From Anaerolineaceae bacterium (lineage in GTDB: Bacteria > Planctomycetota > Phycisphaerae > FEN-1346 > JAACEH01): DNA of 15,157 nt. Shown here one piece after another: positions 6,652-14,357 of this stretch. The position numbers and the translations under genes are program-made. The stretch lies in assembly GCA_011682595.1 (NCBI GenBank), contig JAACEH010000004.1, forward strand, positions 1-15,157, in the 5' to 3' direction. The notes under the pieces are model-generated. The model ran no database searches. It saw only the letters and a program-made list of their open reading frames with translations, and was not told where the DNA came from. The stretch's first letter is position 1; each line of letters opens with the position of its first letter.

Positions 6652-7278
6652 CTATTCCTGCTGTCCGAGGCTCGCCTTGCGCTTCAGTTCGTCCACATCC
6701 AGTTGCCGGATGTACTTCACGAGGTTCTGCCACCGATCGTCAAAACCAAATCCGCCGTCCGTCATTTCGCGTATCGCCTCGTCCTTGCTCCAGCCGTTGA
6801 CGGCGACCCGGTATATGGCGCACATCATGCCGGTCCGGTCGGCCCCGCGTTGACAATGAACAAGAACCGGCGTACGATCCGGGTTGGTCACGATCCGCAG
6901 GAAACGAACCACGTCTTCATCCTCGGGATGCCAGGTGCGAAACCAGATGTGCTCGTAAGCCAGATCGGTGTCACCTATCTCATTGCGGTCCGAATGCGCG
7001 GATCGCAGGTTCAGCACGGTCTTCACGCCCAGGGCTTTTAGTTGGCGGAATCCCTCCGCCGCAGGTTGAGCACTGCGATAGAGGCTGTCGCTCACCTGAA
7101 ACAGGTTGGGCAGGCCGGGCTTCTGTAAGGGGGTTGCCCAACGAGGCATCCTCGGCTGCGGCGGGGAGTCCCCCGTGATGGAAGACACCGCCGTGCATCC
7201 CGTCGCCAGGAGCATCAGGGGTGCAACCGCAACGAGAAGCCCTACGCGTTGCCCGACTCGGCGATAGTTCAGCACCAT
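6652..7278 (-). CDS. Lipoprotein dual-specificity/tyrosine-type phosphatase
   Basis: 208 aa. The N-terminus is a lipoprotein signal: basic start, hydrophobic stretch at 11-24 and lipobox LATGC with Cys28. The catalytic CX5R loop is VHCQRGADRTG (C142, R148), with candidate general-acid Asp in WHPEDED (D120 or D122) and an early LYRSAQP block typical of bacterial DSP-like phosphatases. The active site should therefore face the periplasm, anchored to a membrane. It starts 3 bp after the GT39 stop, with AGGAAAGGG overlapping the end of that gene, so it is the last gene of the glycosyltransferase operon. Substrate is unknown. A lipid-linked or glycan phosphate is more plausible than a phosphoprotein given the neighbours (inference). 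Confidence 0.85.
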   Translation of the reverse strand: MVLNYRRVGQRVGLLVAVAPLMLLATGCTAVSSITGDSPPQPRMPRWATPLQKPGLPNLFQVSDSLYRSAQPAAEGFRQLKALGVKTVLNLRSAHSDRNEIGDTDLAYEHIWFRTWHPEDEDVVRFLRIVTNPDRTPVLVHCQRGADRTGMMCAIYRVAVNGWSKDEAIREMTDGGFGFDDRWQNLVKYIRQLDVDELKRKASLGQQE

Positions 7279-7281
7279 ATC

Positions 7282-8817
7282 TTACCCTTTCCTGGCGACG
7301 TGCCCCGCAGTTCTGACGTCTGTGGCAACCGGTTTCCCGACGACGACCGTCACCGCACCTTGCCGGATAACAAGACGCTCATAATCGACGCCCTGGTCGT
7401 CGAGAGCATCCGCAATGCGAAGGTCCTTCCTGCGGGTCAGAATGGCATAGGAAAGGCCCGCCGGTCGGTTAGCAACGCGCGTCACCAGGTGGCGGATGAT
7501 GTCGGCTATCTCTTTTTCGGTGCCACGCAGGCTGGCCTGTTCGACTCCGCCGCCGAAGTAGAACTCCAGCCCGTAAAGCTCACGGTTGGTGCAGTTGATC
7601 ACCTGCACCTGCCGCCCGGCATGCTTCTGAACGACCTCGTAGAGCAGCCTTTCATCCTTGGCCGACGGCAGGTAGGCAGTCGCCGCCTTGCCGCCAATCA
7701 CAAGGACCATCGAGAGAACGCCCACGACAATTGCGACCCGTCGAAGACGAGGCAACGAGCAGCCGGCCACCAGGCACCTGGCCAGAACCAGCGCCACCGC
7801 GGGAAGCAGCGGGAGGACGTACAACGGCAGACGACTCCTGGAGACAGACAGAACGACCAGTGGCACAACGATCCACAGCAGGTGGAATCGAAGAGCCGGT
7901 CGGTCTCGCAGGCCAGTCATGATGCCGTCTCGCCACAGAGACCTGGCCTGTCGGAACACGGGCCCCGCGGCAACGACCACCCACAGCCCCAGGCCAACGG
8001 CCAGCGGCGGCAGATAGATCAGCAGTGGCTTGTACCACTCGGTGTTGCGGCCGAATTCGTCCGTACCGATGCGGCCCACAACCTCGTCGCCCAGCCAATA
8101 GCCGACTAACCCCGGGTGGGTCAGTGCCGCCCACACGTACCACCCCAAGCCGACGATCAGAAAGGCCGGGAGTCCCCATGGCCAGAGCAGCCGCGGTACG
8201 GGCCGACCCTGGCGGCAGTCGATCAGGTGGCTGACAGCAACGACAAGCAACGCGAGCAGCGCGGGTGGTCCCTTGGTCATAAAGGCCAGGCCGGCGAAGA
8301 CCCAGAGCAGCAGCACCCATGTTCTGCCGGACCTGCCCCCGGATACGCTTCGCCGGGCCTTCCAGTAGGCAAACACCACCAGCAGCATCCAGAGCGTCAG
8401 CAGCGTGTCGGTGCTGATTGTATTGGCGGCCCCTGCGACGAACGGGGCGGTGGCGTAGATCAGGCCGGCCAGCCAGCCGACTGGCCGGTCCCAAAGCAAG
8501 GCCCCGAGCTGCATGATCACCCACACGCTAAGGATAAAGGCCGCGGCTCCGGCCAACCGGGCGCCCCATTCGTTGACGCCCAGCAGGGCCATGCCGCCGG
8601 CAATAGCCCAGTAGGACAGCGGGGGCTTTGTCCAATGCGGTTTACCGTCGAGTTGCGGCACGAGCCAGTTGCCGGTTTCAAGCATCTCGCGGGCGCACTC
8701 GGCATAGCGGCTCTCCGTCGTTTCGTATAGTCCGCGTGTGCCCTGAAACGAAAGGCCGACGGCGACCGCCACGGCCAGCACGGCCAGAGGAGTGATTGTG
8801 TTGGCGTATGCTCTCAT
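7282..8817 (-). CDS. GT39 / ArnT-like membrane glycosyltransferase (1)
   Basis: 511 aa, polytopic. TM1 spans about residues 8-24. The first outer loop carries the family signature: RGLYETTESRYAECAREML, where Thr34-Glu35 stands at the Asp-Glu position of ArnT, then KPPLSYW and NEWGARL. About ten further hydrophobic segments follow, then a soluble C-terminal part (LYGLEFYFGGG onward) of about 130 residues. Family members move a sugar from a polyprenyl-phosphate donor to lipid A, glycans or proteins on the outer face of the inner membrane. No Shine-Dalgarno precedes the ATG, but it overlaps the stop of a 40-codon upstream reading frame by 4 bp (ATGA), which suggests translational coupling. It lies in a run with a dehydrogenase upstream and a phosphatase downstream. 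Acceptor and sugar are not predictable. Confidence 0.88.
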   Translation of the reverse strand: MRAYANTITPLAVLAVAVAVGLSFQGTRGLYETTESRYAECAREMLETGNWLVPQLDGKPHWTKPPLSYWAIAGGMALLGVNEWGARLAGAAAFILSVWVIMQLGALLWDRPVGWLAGLIYATAPFVAGAANTISTDTLLTLWMLLVVFAYWKARRSVSGGRSGRTWVLLLWVFAGLAFMTKGPPALLALLVVAVSHLIDCRQGRPVPRLLWPWGLPAFLIVGLGWYVWAALTHPGLVGYWLGDEVVGRIGTDEFGRNTEWYKPLLIYLPPLAVGLGLWVVVAAGPVFRQARSLWRDGIMTGLRDRPALRFHLLWIVVPLVVLSVSRSRLPLYVLPLLPAVALVLARCLVAGCSLPRLRRVAIVVGVLSMVLVIGGKAATAYLPSAKDERLLYEVVQKHAGRQVQVINCTNRELYGLEFYFGGGVEQASLRGTEKEIADIIRHLVTRVANRPAGLSYAILTRRKDLRIADALDDQGVDYERLVIRQGAVTVVVGKPVATDVRTAGHVARKG

Positions 8818-8936
8818 TGGGTGAGTGTGTCGCCTGCCCCACTTGGTCCACTTGTCAGGCGGCCGGTGAAGGCCGGTTGGGCTACAAGCCCGATGGCCGC
8901 CCAGACGTCGAGATTCTCTATCAGACGATCAATCAT
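8814..8936 (-). pseudogene. Truncated LpxB N-terminal-domain (LAB_N)-like fragment, 40 codons
   Basis: The reading frame gives MIDRLIENLDVWAAIGLVAQ followed by PAFTGRL and about a dozen unrelated residues. The pattern W-x-A-I-G-L-x-x-Q-x-x-F-T-G-R is, from memory, the start of the small LAB_N membrane proteins, whose normal length is about 90 aa and which continue QW-x-x-SE. In many genomes such genes sit just before an ArnT-like GT39 gene, exactly as here. The rest of the domain is missing and the frame ends in TGA, overlapping the GT39 start by 4 bp. It is thus either a remnant left by a deletion, or a short frame kept as a translational coupler. The sequence from the dehydrogenase stop to this ATG is in the same frame. 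Too short for certainty. Confidence 0.5.
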
Positions 8937-8969
8937 GGGGTCGTTCCATCTCCGTGGTCTCGCGGCGAA

Positions 8970-9800
8970 TCATCCTCCTGAGACGGCATTGGCGGGCGCC
9001 TTTCCGCGATATGGAGTGTAGGTCGGATCATCGACCCGGTGTCGCTCGTTGATGGCCATGATCGCCTGAAGCAGCGCGGGCGCCGCCCCTTGGGCCAGCG
9101 ATGAACTGATGATGGCCAAGACGTCCTTGGGCAGGCACTTGCCGGAGAAGCCGCGATTGTCCGGGTAGACGAACGTGTGGTCGCGGCTGATCCGCGGGTC
9201 GGCCAGCCACATCTCGCGCAGTTCATTGTAGTCGACCCCGTGGGCCGCCGCGATGTCGAAGAACTCGTTGCAGAACATGACTTTCATGGCGTAGAAGGAG
9301 TTCTCCATATACTTGGCCACCTCGGCCGTGGTGCTGTCGGTGAAGTGGAAACGGACGTTGCTGTGATAGTGCCGGGCGTACAGGTCGGCCACCGCCGAGA
9401 CCTCCGCTATCGGACCGCCGAGGATGATGAAGTCGTGTTTGCTGGCGTCAACGAGCGGGTGGGCCGGCGTCTCGCCGATGTACTCCGGCTGGAAGATGAT
9501 CGGTTTGCCCGTCTCTCGGCGCAGCCGCTCGGTCGTTCCCGGCTTGACGGTCGAGCGGATGACGATCTGCGGTGCGTCGATCCAGCCGACGCACTCCTCG
9601 ACGATGGACGTGTCGCACGCCCCGTCCTCGCTGACGGGCGTCGGCACGCACACGAAGGCAACGTCACAGGCGTTGATTCTGACTTGGCCCGGCGACCCGT
9701 CGTTTATGTCATAGGTGACCGCGTCGTCACCGAAGAGCTGCTTCATGCTCCGGCCGACAAACCCGAAGCCAACAATCCCGATCCGGGGTCTATCCTGCAC
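8970..9800 (-). CDS. Short UDP-glucose/GDP-mannose dehydrogenase-family protein
   Basis: 276 aa against about 400-450 for the family. GTG start, with GGGAGG upstream, and an 11-bp overlap with the end of the preceding GT39 gene. It contains the NAD Rossmann motif GIVGFGFVG (8-16), the CVPTPVSEDG segment (51-60), the STVKPGTT strand, PEYIGE at the catalytic-Glu site, K163 and N167 in VAKYMENSF, and the nucleophile Cys222 in GFSGKCLPKD. So the NAD and central catalytic domains appear complete, but the C-terminal UDP-binding domain is absent, and there is no room for it before the next gene. Full enzymes oxidise C6 of an NDP-sugar to the uronic acid in two NAD-dependent steps. It could feed an activated uronate to the flanking ArnT-like enzymes, act on an unusual substrate, or be impaired. 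Confidence 0.85.
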   Translation of the reverse strand: MQDRPRIGIVGFGFVGRSMKQLFGDDAVTYDINDGSPGQVRINACDVAFVCVPTPVSEDGACDTSIVEECVGWIDAPQIVIRSTVKPGTTERLRRETGKPIIFQPEYIGETPAHPLVDASKHDFIILGGPIAEVSAVADLYARHYHSNVRFHFTDSTTAEVAKYMENSFYAMKVMFCNEFFDIAAAHGVDYNELREMWLADPRISRDHTFVYPDNRGFSGKCLPKDVLAIISSSLAQGAAPALLQAIMAINERHRVDDPTYTPYRGKAPANAVSGG

Positions 9801-11535
9801 CTGAAACCTCCCTGGCCCTTCTTGGGCCTTTGCCGGACTGCACCGGCGAACCCGTGGCCGCTGCGGGCGGCACGCTCAACAATTCAAAGTCGCTTTCGGA
9901 CCACTTGGGATCCTCTGGCGATAACGGTTCCGTCCATTCTCCGAGTTGCCTCAGCACCGGCACATCGCGCCTGTTGACCAGGACGAATCCTCCCGGATGG
10001 TCGGCTCGCCATCGCCGTATCCCGTCGCTGCCCCGGACGACTGCCAGGCGTCGGCCGGCGTAGAACTCCACGGTCTCGGTGCTGCCGGCCATCGCTTCGT
10101 TGGAAGCCGTCACGAAGGTGCATGCAGGTGCCGAGGGCCGGGCCGCGATGGCTCGGCCGATGGCCGGCTCACGCCCCACAGCCAGCGACAAGGGGATTAA
10201 CAGCAGGGCGACGCCGATCACTTGAACCGTAACGAAGCCGGCCGCCAGAACCAGCAGGCTGGCCAACCGCCGATTGCTGTAATAGAGCCAGAGCACGAGT
10301 GAGAACACGGCGGCTAACACGAGAGCCAGGGCCACGATGCGGCCCGCATACTGTGGCGCGTAGACCATGCCCACCAGGGCCGCGGCCAGGATGCCCGGCA
10401 CGACGGCAATGTGCAGCCAGAACAGCGCCAACTGAGATCGCGAGAGTTTTCCCGGCACGGCAAAGACGATGTAGTCCAAGCCGATCCCGGCCAGCATCAG
10501 AAACGGGGGCGTCACCGGCAGCGCGTAATGCACCCGCTTGCCCGTGCTGGCCGACAACAGAACCAGTCCCGCCAGGCCCCAGGCCAGCAGAAACACCCAG
10601 TGCAAACGAGGAAGAACCTGTTTCCTGGCCACCAGGTACGCGCCCACGGCCACCGGCAGAATCCAAGGCAGCCAGAGAGTCGGGGCCCGGAAGACGTAGT
10701 AGAACACCGGCTTCTCGTGGCCCATCTCGCCGGCGAATCGTCCGAACGACTGCATGGCCCAGACCGAAAGCGCCTGGGGGTGGTTCATGATCACCGGGAC
10801 GCCCCAGGCGGCCAGTGTCGCCACCAACAATGTCGGGCCGAGGATCGGCAACATCCGCCCGACGCGTCGCCCCTCGGGGCAGAAAACAGCCGTCAGAGCC
10901 ATCGCGACCAGCAGGATGCCGAGCGGCAGAGGCCCCTTGGTCAGCACTGCGGCCGCGGCGGCAAGCCACATGGTCAGGAACCATGCGACTTGGCGTCGGC
11001 GGTTCGGCTCGTCCAGTCCCGTAACATAGGCCACCAGTGCCAACGACGTCCAGAAGGTCAGCAGCATGTCGACCTCGGCCCGTCGGCTGTACTGCAAGGC
11101 GGCCGCCGAGGTCAGAAAGACCCATCCCGCGACAAGAGCCATTCGCCAGCCCAGCAACCGGCGCATGTAGAAGACCAGCACCAGCATCGTGCCGATAGTC
11201 GCGGCAACCGACGGCAGACGAACCGTCCATTCGTTAATACCTCCGGCCACGGTACTCAGGGCGCCCGTGATCCAGAATGGCAGCGGCGGCTTGTTGAAAT
11301 CGGCCTTGCCGTTCCTGTAGGGGACAATCCACCCGCCCTCGGTCATCAGGCCTTGCGTGCGCTGTGCGACGAAGACCTCGTGGCTCATCAGCGGGGTAGA
11401 GCCGAGGTACGGCAGGCCCAGACAGACGCCGTAGACGACCAGGATCGCAAGCCACAGCCAAGCCCGCCGGGCAGGGACCGAAGGAGCAGCCTTGTCCAGC
11501 CGCAAGATGAGCCCGTCCGAGGTTGGCAATGACAA
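9790..11535 (-). CDS. GT39 / ArnT-like membrane glycosyltransferase (2)
   Basis: About 581 aa from the TTG at 11535, chosen because GGGGAG lies 7 bp ahead and TM1 (AWLWLAILVVYGVCLGLPYL) then begins some 25 residues in. ATGs at 11580 and 11772 are in frame; 11772 lies 1 bp after the kinase stop, but would add a long Arg/Ala-rich stretch unlike the family. The first loop reads PLMSHEVFVAQRTQGLM, with His-Glu at the usual Asp-Glu site, then NKPPLPFW and NEWTVRL. About eleven TM helices and a C-terminal soluble domain of about 110 residues follow. It probably uses a polyprenyl-phosphate sugar at the outer face of the membrane. It is followed with overlap by the short dehydrogenase, and differs enough from the other GT39 protein to act on a different substrate. 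Confidence 0.85.
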   Translation of the reverse strand: MSLPTSDGLILRLDKAAPSVPARRAWLWLAILVVYGVCLGLPYLGSTPLMSHEVFVAQRTQGLMTEGGWIVPYRNGKADFNKPPLPFWITGALSTVAGGINEWTVRLPSVAATIGTMLVLVFYMRRLLGWRMALVAGWVFLTSAAALQYSRRAEVDMLLTFWTSLALVAYVTGLDEPNRRRQVAWFLTMWLAAAAAVLTKGPLPLGILLVAMALTAVFCPEGRRVGRMLPILGPTLLVATLAAWGVPVIMNHPQALSVWAMQSFGRFAGEMGHEKPVFYYVFRAPTLWLPWILPVAVGAYLVARKQVLPRLHWVFLLAWGLAGLVLLSASTGKRVHYALPVTPPFLMLAGIGLDYIVFAVPGKLSRSQLALFWLHIAVVPGILAAALVGMVYAPQYAGRIVALALVLAAVFSLVLWLYYSNRRLASLLVLAAGFVTVQVIGVALLLIPLSLAVGREPAIGRAIAARPSAPACTFVTASNEAMAGSTETVEFYAGRRLAVVRGSDGIRRWRADHPGGFVLVNRRDVPVLRQLGEWTEPLSPEDPKWSESDFELLSVPPAAATGSPVQSGKGPRRAREVSGAG

Positions 11536-11578
11536 AGCATGGTCTCCCCATAGCACCACTGCATACGACCGAGGCGGC

Positions 11579-11634
11579 ATTCTACAATGGGGACCATGAC
11601 GGCATGATGACGGCACAATTGCATTTTCGTCATC
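11579..11634 (-). promoter_or_regulatory. Predicted promoter with a response-regulator-like box before GT39 (2)
   Basis: Read on the top strand, ATGACGGCA occurs at 11596-11604 and 11607-11615: two perfect 9-bp direct repeats with an 11-bp period. A third, inverted half-site (CGTCATC, 11628-11634) pairs with GATGACG at 11606-11612. On the - strand TAGAAT (11584-11579) would be a -10. The repeat ends 11 bp before it and so covers the -35, where no good hexamer exists. This is the geometry expected for an OmpR/PhoB-family activator, and such a regulator is encoded just upstream. The remaining gap to 11773 is GC-rich, with GGCGCC repeated, and holds no gene I can support. Confidence 0.4.
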
Positions 11635-11773
11635 TTGAGCGGGCAGCCTGGCAATCCGCCCTTTTCCGGCCTGCAATGTGGGCGGCGCCAGGCGCGCAGC
11701 AGCAGACGCGGCGCCCCGGCTGCCGCGGCACGGACGGTCAGAGAGGGCGGCAAACCGCGGAGGAAGATACATG

Positions 11774-13237
11774 CTATGTCCCTTGAGGTTGGCCGTGGTG
11801 ACCGGCCTCGGTGGCCGCCTGCGCAGGTAACACCAGGGTAAATGTGGAGCCGACTCCCGGCTGGCTCTCGACTTCGATGCGGCCGCCGTGCATTGAGGCG
11901 ATCATCTGAACGATGCTCAGCCCGAGGCCGGCTCCTCCGGTGGCGTGAGTACGTGCGGGGTCCACACGGTAGAAGCGATCGAAGAGGCGCTGCAGGTGCT
12001 CGGCGGCAATTCCGATGCCGGTGTCACGGACGGTCATGCGATAGACCTCGTCGTCGGCGATGCCGAGGACATCCACCGCCCCTCCGGAGCCGGTGAACTT
12101 GAGCGCGTTTTCAACCAGGTTCCCCAGGGCCTGCCGGAGCCGCTGCTTGTTGCCGAGTATCTTCCCCTGGTCGGCGCGTTTCATGCGCAGCGTCAGGCCC
12201 TGTTCTTCGGCCAGCGCCCCATAGACAGCCACCGTCTCTTCCAGGATGTTCCGACAGTCAAGGACTTCGCGGTCGCCCTGGAGGGCCTGGCCATCCTGCC
12301 GGGCCAGCAGGAGCAGGCTGTTGACCAATCCGCTCAACTCCTCGGCCTGCTCAACGATTTCGGACAGACTCTCCCTGAGTTCAGCAGCGCCGTGTTGCCC
12401 CTGCAGGGCCACTTCGGCGGCAACGCGCATCCGGGCCAACGGGCTTCGCAGTTCATGGGCCGCGTCGGCCGTGAACTGAGTCAGACGCCCGACCGAATCC
12501 TCCAGTCGCACGAGCATGCCGTTCAGGGTCTTGGCCAGGCCGTCGAATTCATCCCCCGTGTCCGATTCCGACAATCGCAGGTGCAAAGAGGTTGCCGTGA
12601 TCTCACGCACCTGGCGGCTCATGTTCCCAACAACGCGAAGCGGCCGGCGGACAAGCCGATGCGAGGTCACAGCCCCAACAAACACCACCGCCGCACCGAC
12701 GCCGAACACGATGGCGGCGTATTTGCGAAGCCGGTCCTCAATATCCACCGTGGACATCGCCACCTGGCAGGCCTGCCCCTGCCGCCCTGCCCTGATTACC
12801 GGGAAAACCAGCGTGAGATAGTCCGGTCCGTCGGCGACAGGTATCTTCAGGTGCTCCCGGCCTCCAGCCAGAGAATTAGCGACCACATCCGCCGGCGGCA
12901 GGCATCGGCCGCTCATCGACTCCGGCACGGTCCACAACTCGCGGCCCGCGGAATCGAACAGTCGGTAAAAAACCCGCTGGCCGGCCCGGCTGGCGACCTC
13001 GTGGTTCAATTCGCTCTTCAGAAATGTCTCGTCCCTGCGGGAGTCCGTCAGATGACGAACGAACTCCCGGATGTCGCCTTCCTGCACTTCATCGGTTTCG
13101 CGGTAAAGCCCATGGCTCAGTGCCCAGTACAAGGCCACCGAGGTGATGGCCACGGCCACCGCCAAGAGGCAGGTGAAGCCAAGCGTCGTCCGGACCGCGT
13201 ATTGCCGAAGTGGTTTCTTCTTAACTCTTGAGGACAT
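11774..13237 (-). CDS. Sensor histidine kinase, two TM helices, HAMP
   Basis: 487 aa. TM1 spans about 16-40 and TM2 about 172-192, enclosing a periplasmic sensor of about 130 residues. HAMP spans about 193-246 (RRPLRVVGNMSRQVREI). The dimerisation H-box is FTADAAHELRSPLARM with phospho-accepting H261. The N-box is NLVENALK (N377), G1 is DTGIGI (405-410), the F-box FDRFYRV and G2 GGAGLGL (434-440), so all catalytic boxes are intact. The H-box form is that of the CusS/QseC-like class I kinases. GAGG precedes the ATG, and the start overlaps the regulator gene by 17 bp, a standard paired arrangement. The sensor domain shows no metal-binding His/Cys cluster, so the signal is unknown. The downstream genes suggest envelope stress or surface modification. 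Confidence 0.94.
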   Translation of the reverse strand: MSSRVKKKPLRQYAVRTTLGFTCLLAVAVAITSVALYWALSHGLYRETDEVQEGDIREFVRHLTDSRRDETFLKSELNHEVASRAGQRVFYRLFDSAGRELWTVPESMSGRCLPPADVVANSLAGGREHLKIPVADGPDYLTLVFPVIRAGRQGQACQVAMSTVDIEDRLRKYAAIVFGVGAAVVFVGAVTSHRLVRRPLRVVGNMSRQVREITATSLHLRLSESDTGDEFDGLAKTLNGMLVRLEDSVGRLTQFTADAAHELRSPLARMRVAAEVALQGQHGAAELRESLSEIVEQAEELSGLVNSLLLLARQDGQALQGDREVLDCRNILEETVAVYGALAEEQGLTLRMKRADQGKILGNKQRLRQALGNLVENALKFTGSGGAVDVLGIADDEVYRMTVRDTGIGIAAEHLQRLFDRFYRVDPARTHATGGAGLGLSIVQMIASMHGGRIEVESQPGVGSTFTLVLPAQAATEAGHHGQPQGT

Positions 13238-13892
13238 ATCCTACACCTCGGACGGTATGCAAGAGTGGCGCCGACCGGCCTTCGTCCATCTTCGCGCGAA
13301 GACGTCGAATGTGGACCGCCACCACGTTGCTGCCCGGGTCGAAGTTGTAGTCCCAGACGTGCTCGAGAATCATCGTCCGCGTCAGGACCTGGCCCTTGTT
13401 CCGCAGGAAGTATTCAAGCAACGCGAATTCCTTCGGCGTCAAGTCCAACTCCGCCGAACCGCGAAATGCCCGATGAGCCACCAGGTCCATCCTCAGGTCC
13501 GCCTCGGCCAGTTCGGTCTGCAACAGGCCGGCCGACCCGCGGCGCAGAAGCGTCCGAAGCCGGGCCTGCAGTTCGGCAAAGCTGAACGGCTTGGGCAGGT
13601 AATCATCCGCTCCCGCGTCCAACCCTCTGACCCGATCATCTATGGCATCCCGAGCGGTCAACATCAGAACGGGCGTGCGTATGCCGTTGCTCCGCATCTC
13701 GGCGACCACCGCAAAGCCATCCTTGATCGGCAGCATCACGTCGAGCACGATCACGTCAAACGTGTCGGCCAATGCCTCATGCAGCCCGTCCTCTCCATTG
13801 AGCGCAACGTCGACCGCGTAGCCGGATTCCTCCAACCCGCGCTTCAGATAGCGCCCCATCTCAGGGTCATCCTCGATCACCAGAAGTCGCAT
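13221..13892 (-). CDS. OmpR/PhoB-family response regulator
   Basis: 223 aa from the ATG at 13892, preferred over the TTG at 13907 because GGGAG lies 6 bp ahead and MRLLVIEDD is the standard N-terminus. The receiver domain has the acidic pair D8-D9, phosphorylated D51, switch T79 and K101 (PKPF). The C-terminal winged helix (about 125-221) shows LDLTPKEFALLEYFLRNKG, the recognition-helix region NVVAVHIRRLRAKM and the wing HTVRGVGYVL. It is a transcription factor activated by the kinase gene that overlaps its end. A likely target is the glycosyltransferase gene two positions downstream, where a direct repeat of suitable geometry occurs. I see no matching repeat before its own start, so autoregulation is not evident. 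Confidence 0.95.
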   Translation of the reverse strand: MRLLVIEDDPEMGRYLKRGLEESGYAVDVALNGEDGLHEALADTFDVIVLDVMLPIKDGFAVVAEMRSNGIRTPVLMLTARDAIDDRVRGLDAGADDYLPKPFSFAELQARLRTLLRRGSAGLLQTELAEADLRMDLVAHRAFRGSAELDLTPKEFALLEYFLRNKGQVLTRTMILEHVWDYNFDPGSNVVAVHIRRLRAKMDEGRSAPLLHTVRGVGYVLKS

Positions 13893-14036
13893 GACAGTCT
13901 CCCACAACTCCTCTCATGGCGACGGCGGCGCCACCGCGCCTGATCGGAGCTATGCCTGTCAAGAGTGTAAACCCGGAGCCCGCGATCCGCAAGCGCTGTT
14001 CGACGTCAACAACCTTCTCCGCGCCATATTGGACCA

Positions 14037-14357
14037 TCATTGCCCTGGTGCTTGGCCGGCGCCAGGCACCCGCCGGCGGGTCAGGAGCGAGCCGGGCATC
14101 GGTACGCGCGGGTCGTGCTCGAATGCCGGAATGGCCGCCGCCTTGGTGATGATGCCAGCCGGGCCATCGCCATGCGTGGCCTTTGGAGCGGTGGTGCGAA
14201 TGTCGGCGTCGTTGGCCAGTTCCTCGGCCCGTCTGCGGGCACGTTCGGACAAGTCGCCATCGCCTTGGGCCTGCAGCCGCCAGGCGATCCGTTTGACGAG
14301 GTATTCCCTGTGGCCTGGCGGGCCTGTCAACGACGAAGCGCCGCCTGAAACCGCCAC
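14037..14357 (-). pseudogene. Degenerate DUF2924 gene fragment
   Basis: The segment HREYLVKRIAWRLQAQ, then GDLSERARRRAEELANDADI, then DPRVPMPGSLLTRR (about 14315-14072) matches from memory the conserved first two-thirds of DUF2924 proteins. The usual N-terminal lead and the C-terminal block (normally YKGR, a GFEYDG-like stretch, SLSA and a W-rich end) cannot be found in any frame on either side: after LLTRR the frame runs into unrelated sequence and stops. No ribosome site is seen. DUF2924 genes often accompany serine recombinases and phage-like islands, so this is probably the scar of a lost mobile element. The flanks (13893-14036 and 14358-14644) hold only incoherent reading frames, a GAACGTG/CACGTT inverted repeat near 14561-14583 and an isolated TATAAT on the - strand. 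Confidence 0.65.

Noticed and set aside
11536..11772. N-terminal extension of the GT39 (2) frame to the ATG 1 bp after the kinase stop
   Set aside because: It adds about 79 Arg/Ala-rich residues unlike GT39 proteins, and covers a likely promoter with a direct repeat; a TTG at 11535 has a good ribosome site.
13957..13962. TTGACA on the - strand ahead of the response regulator
   Set aside because: No -10-like hexamer at 15-19 bp; the sequence there is GC-only. It may still be a regulator-dependent site, but nothing supports it.
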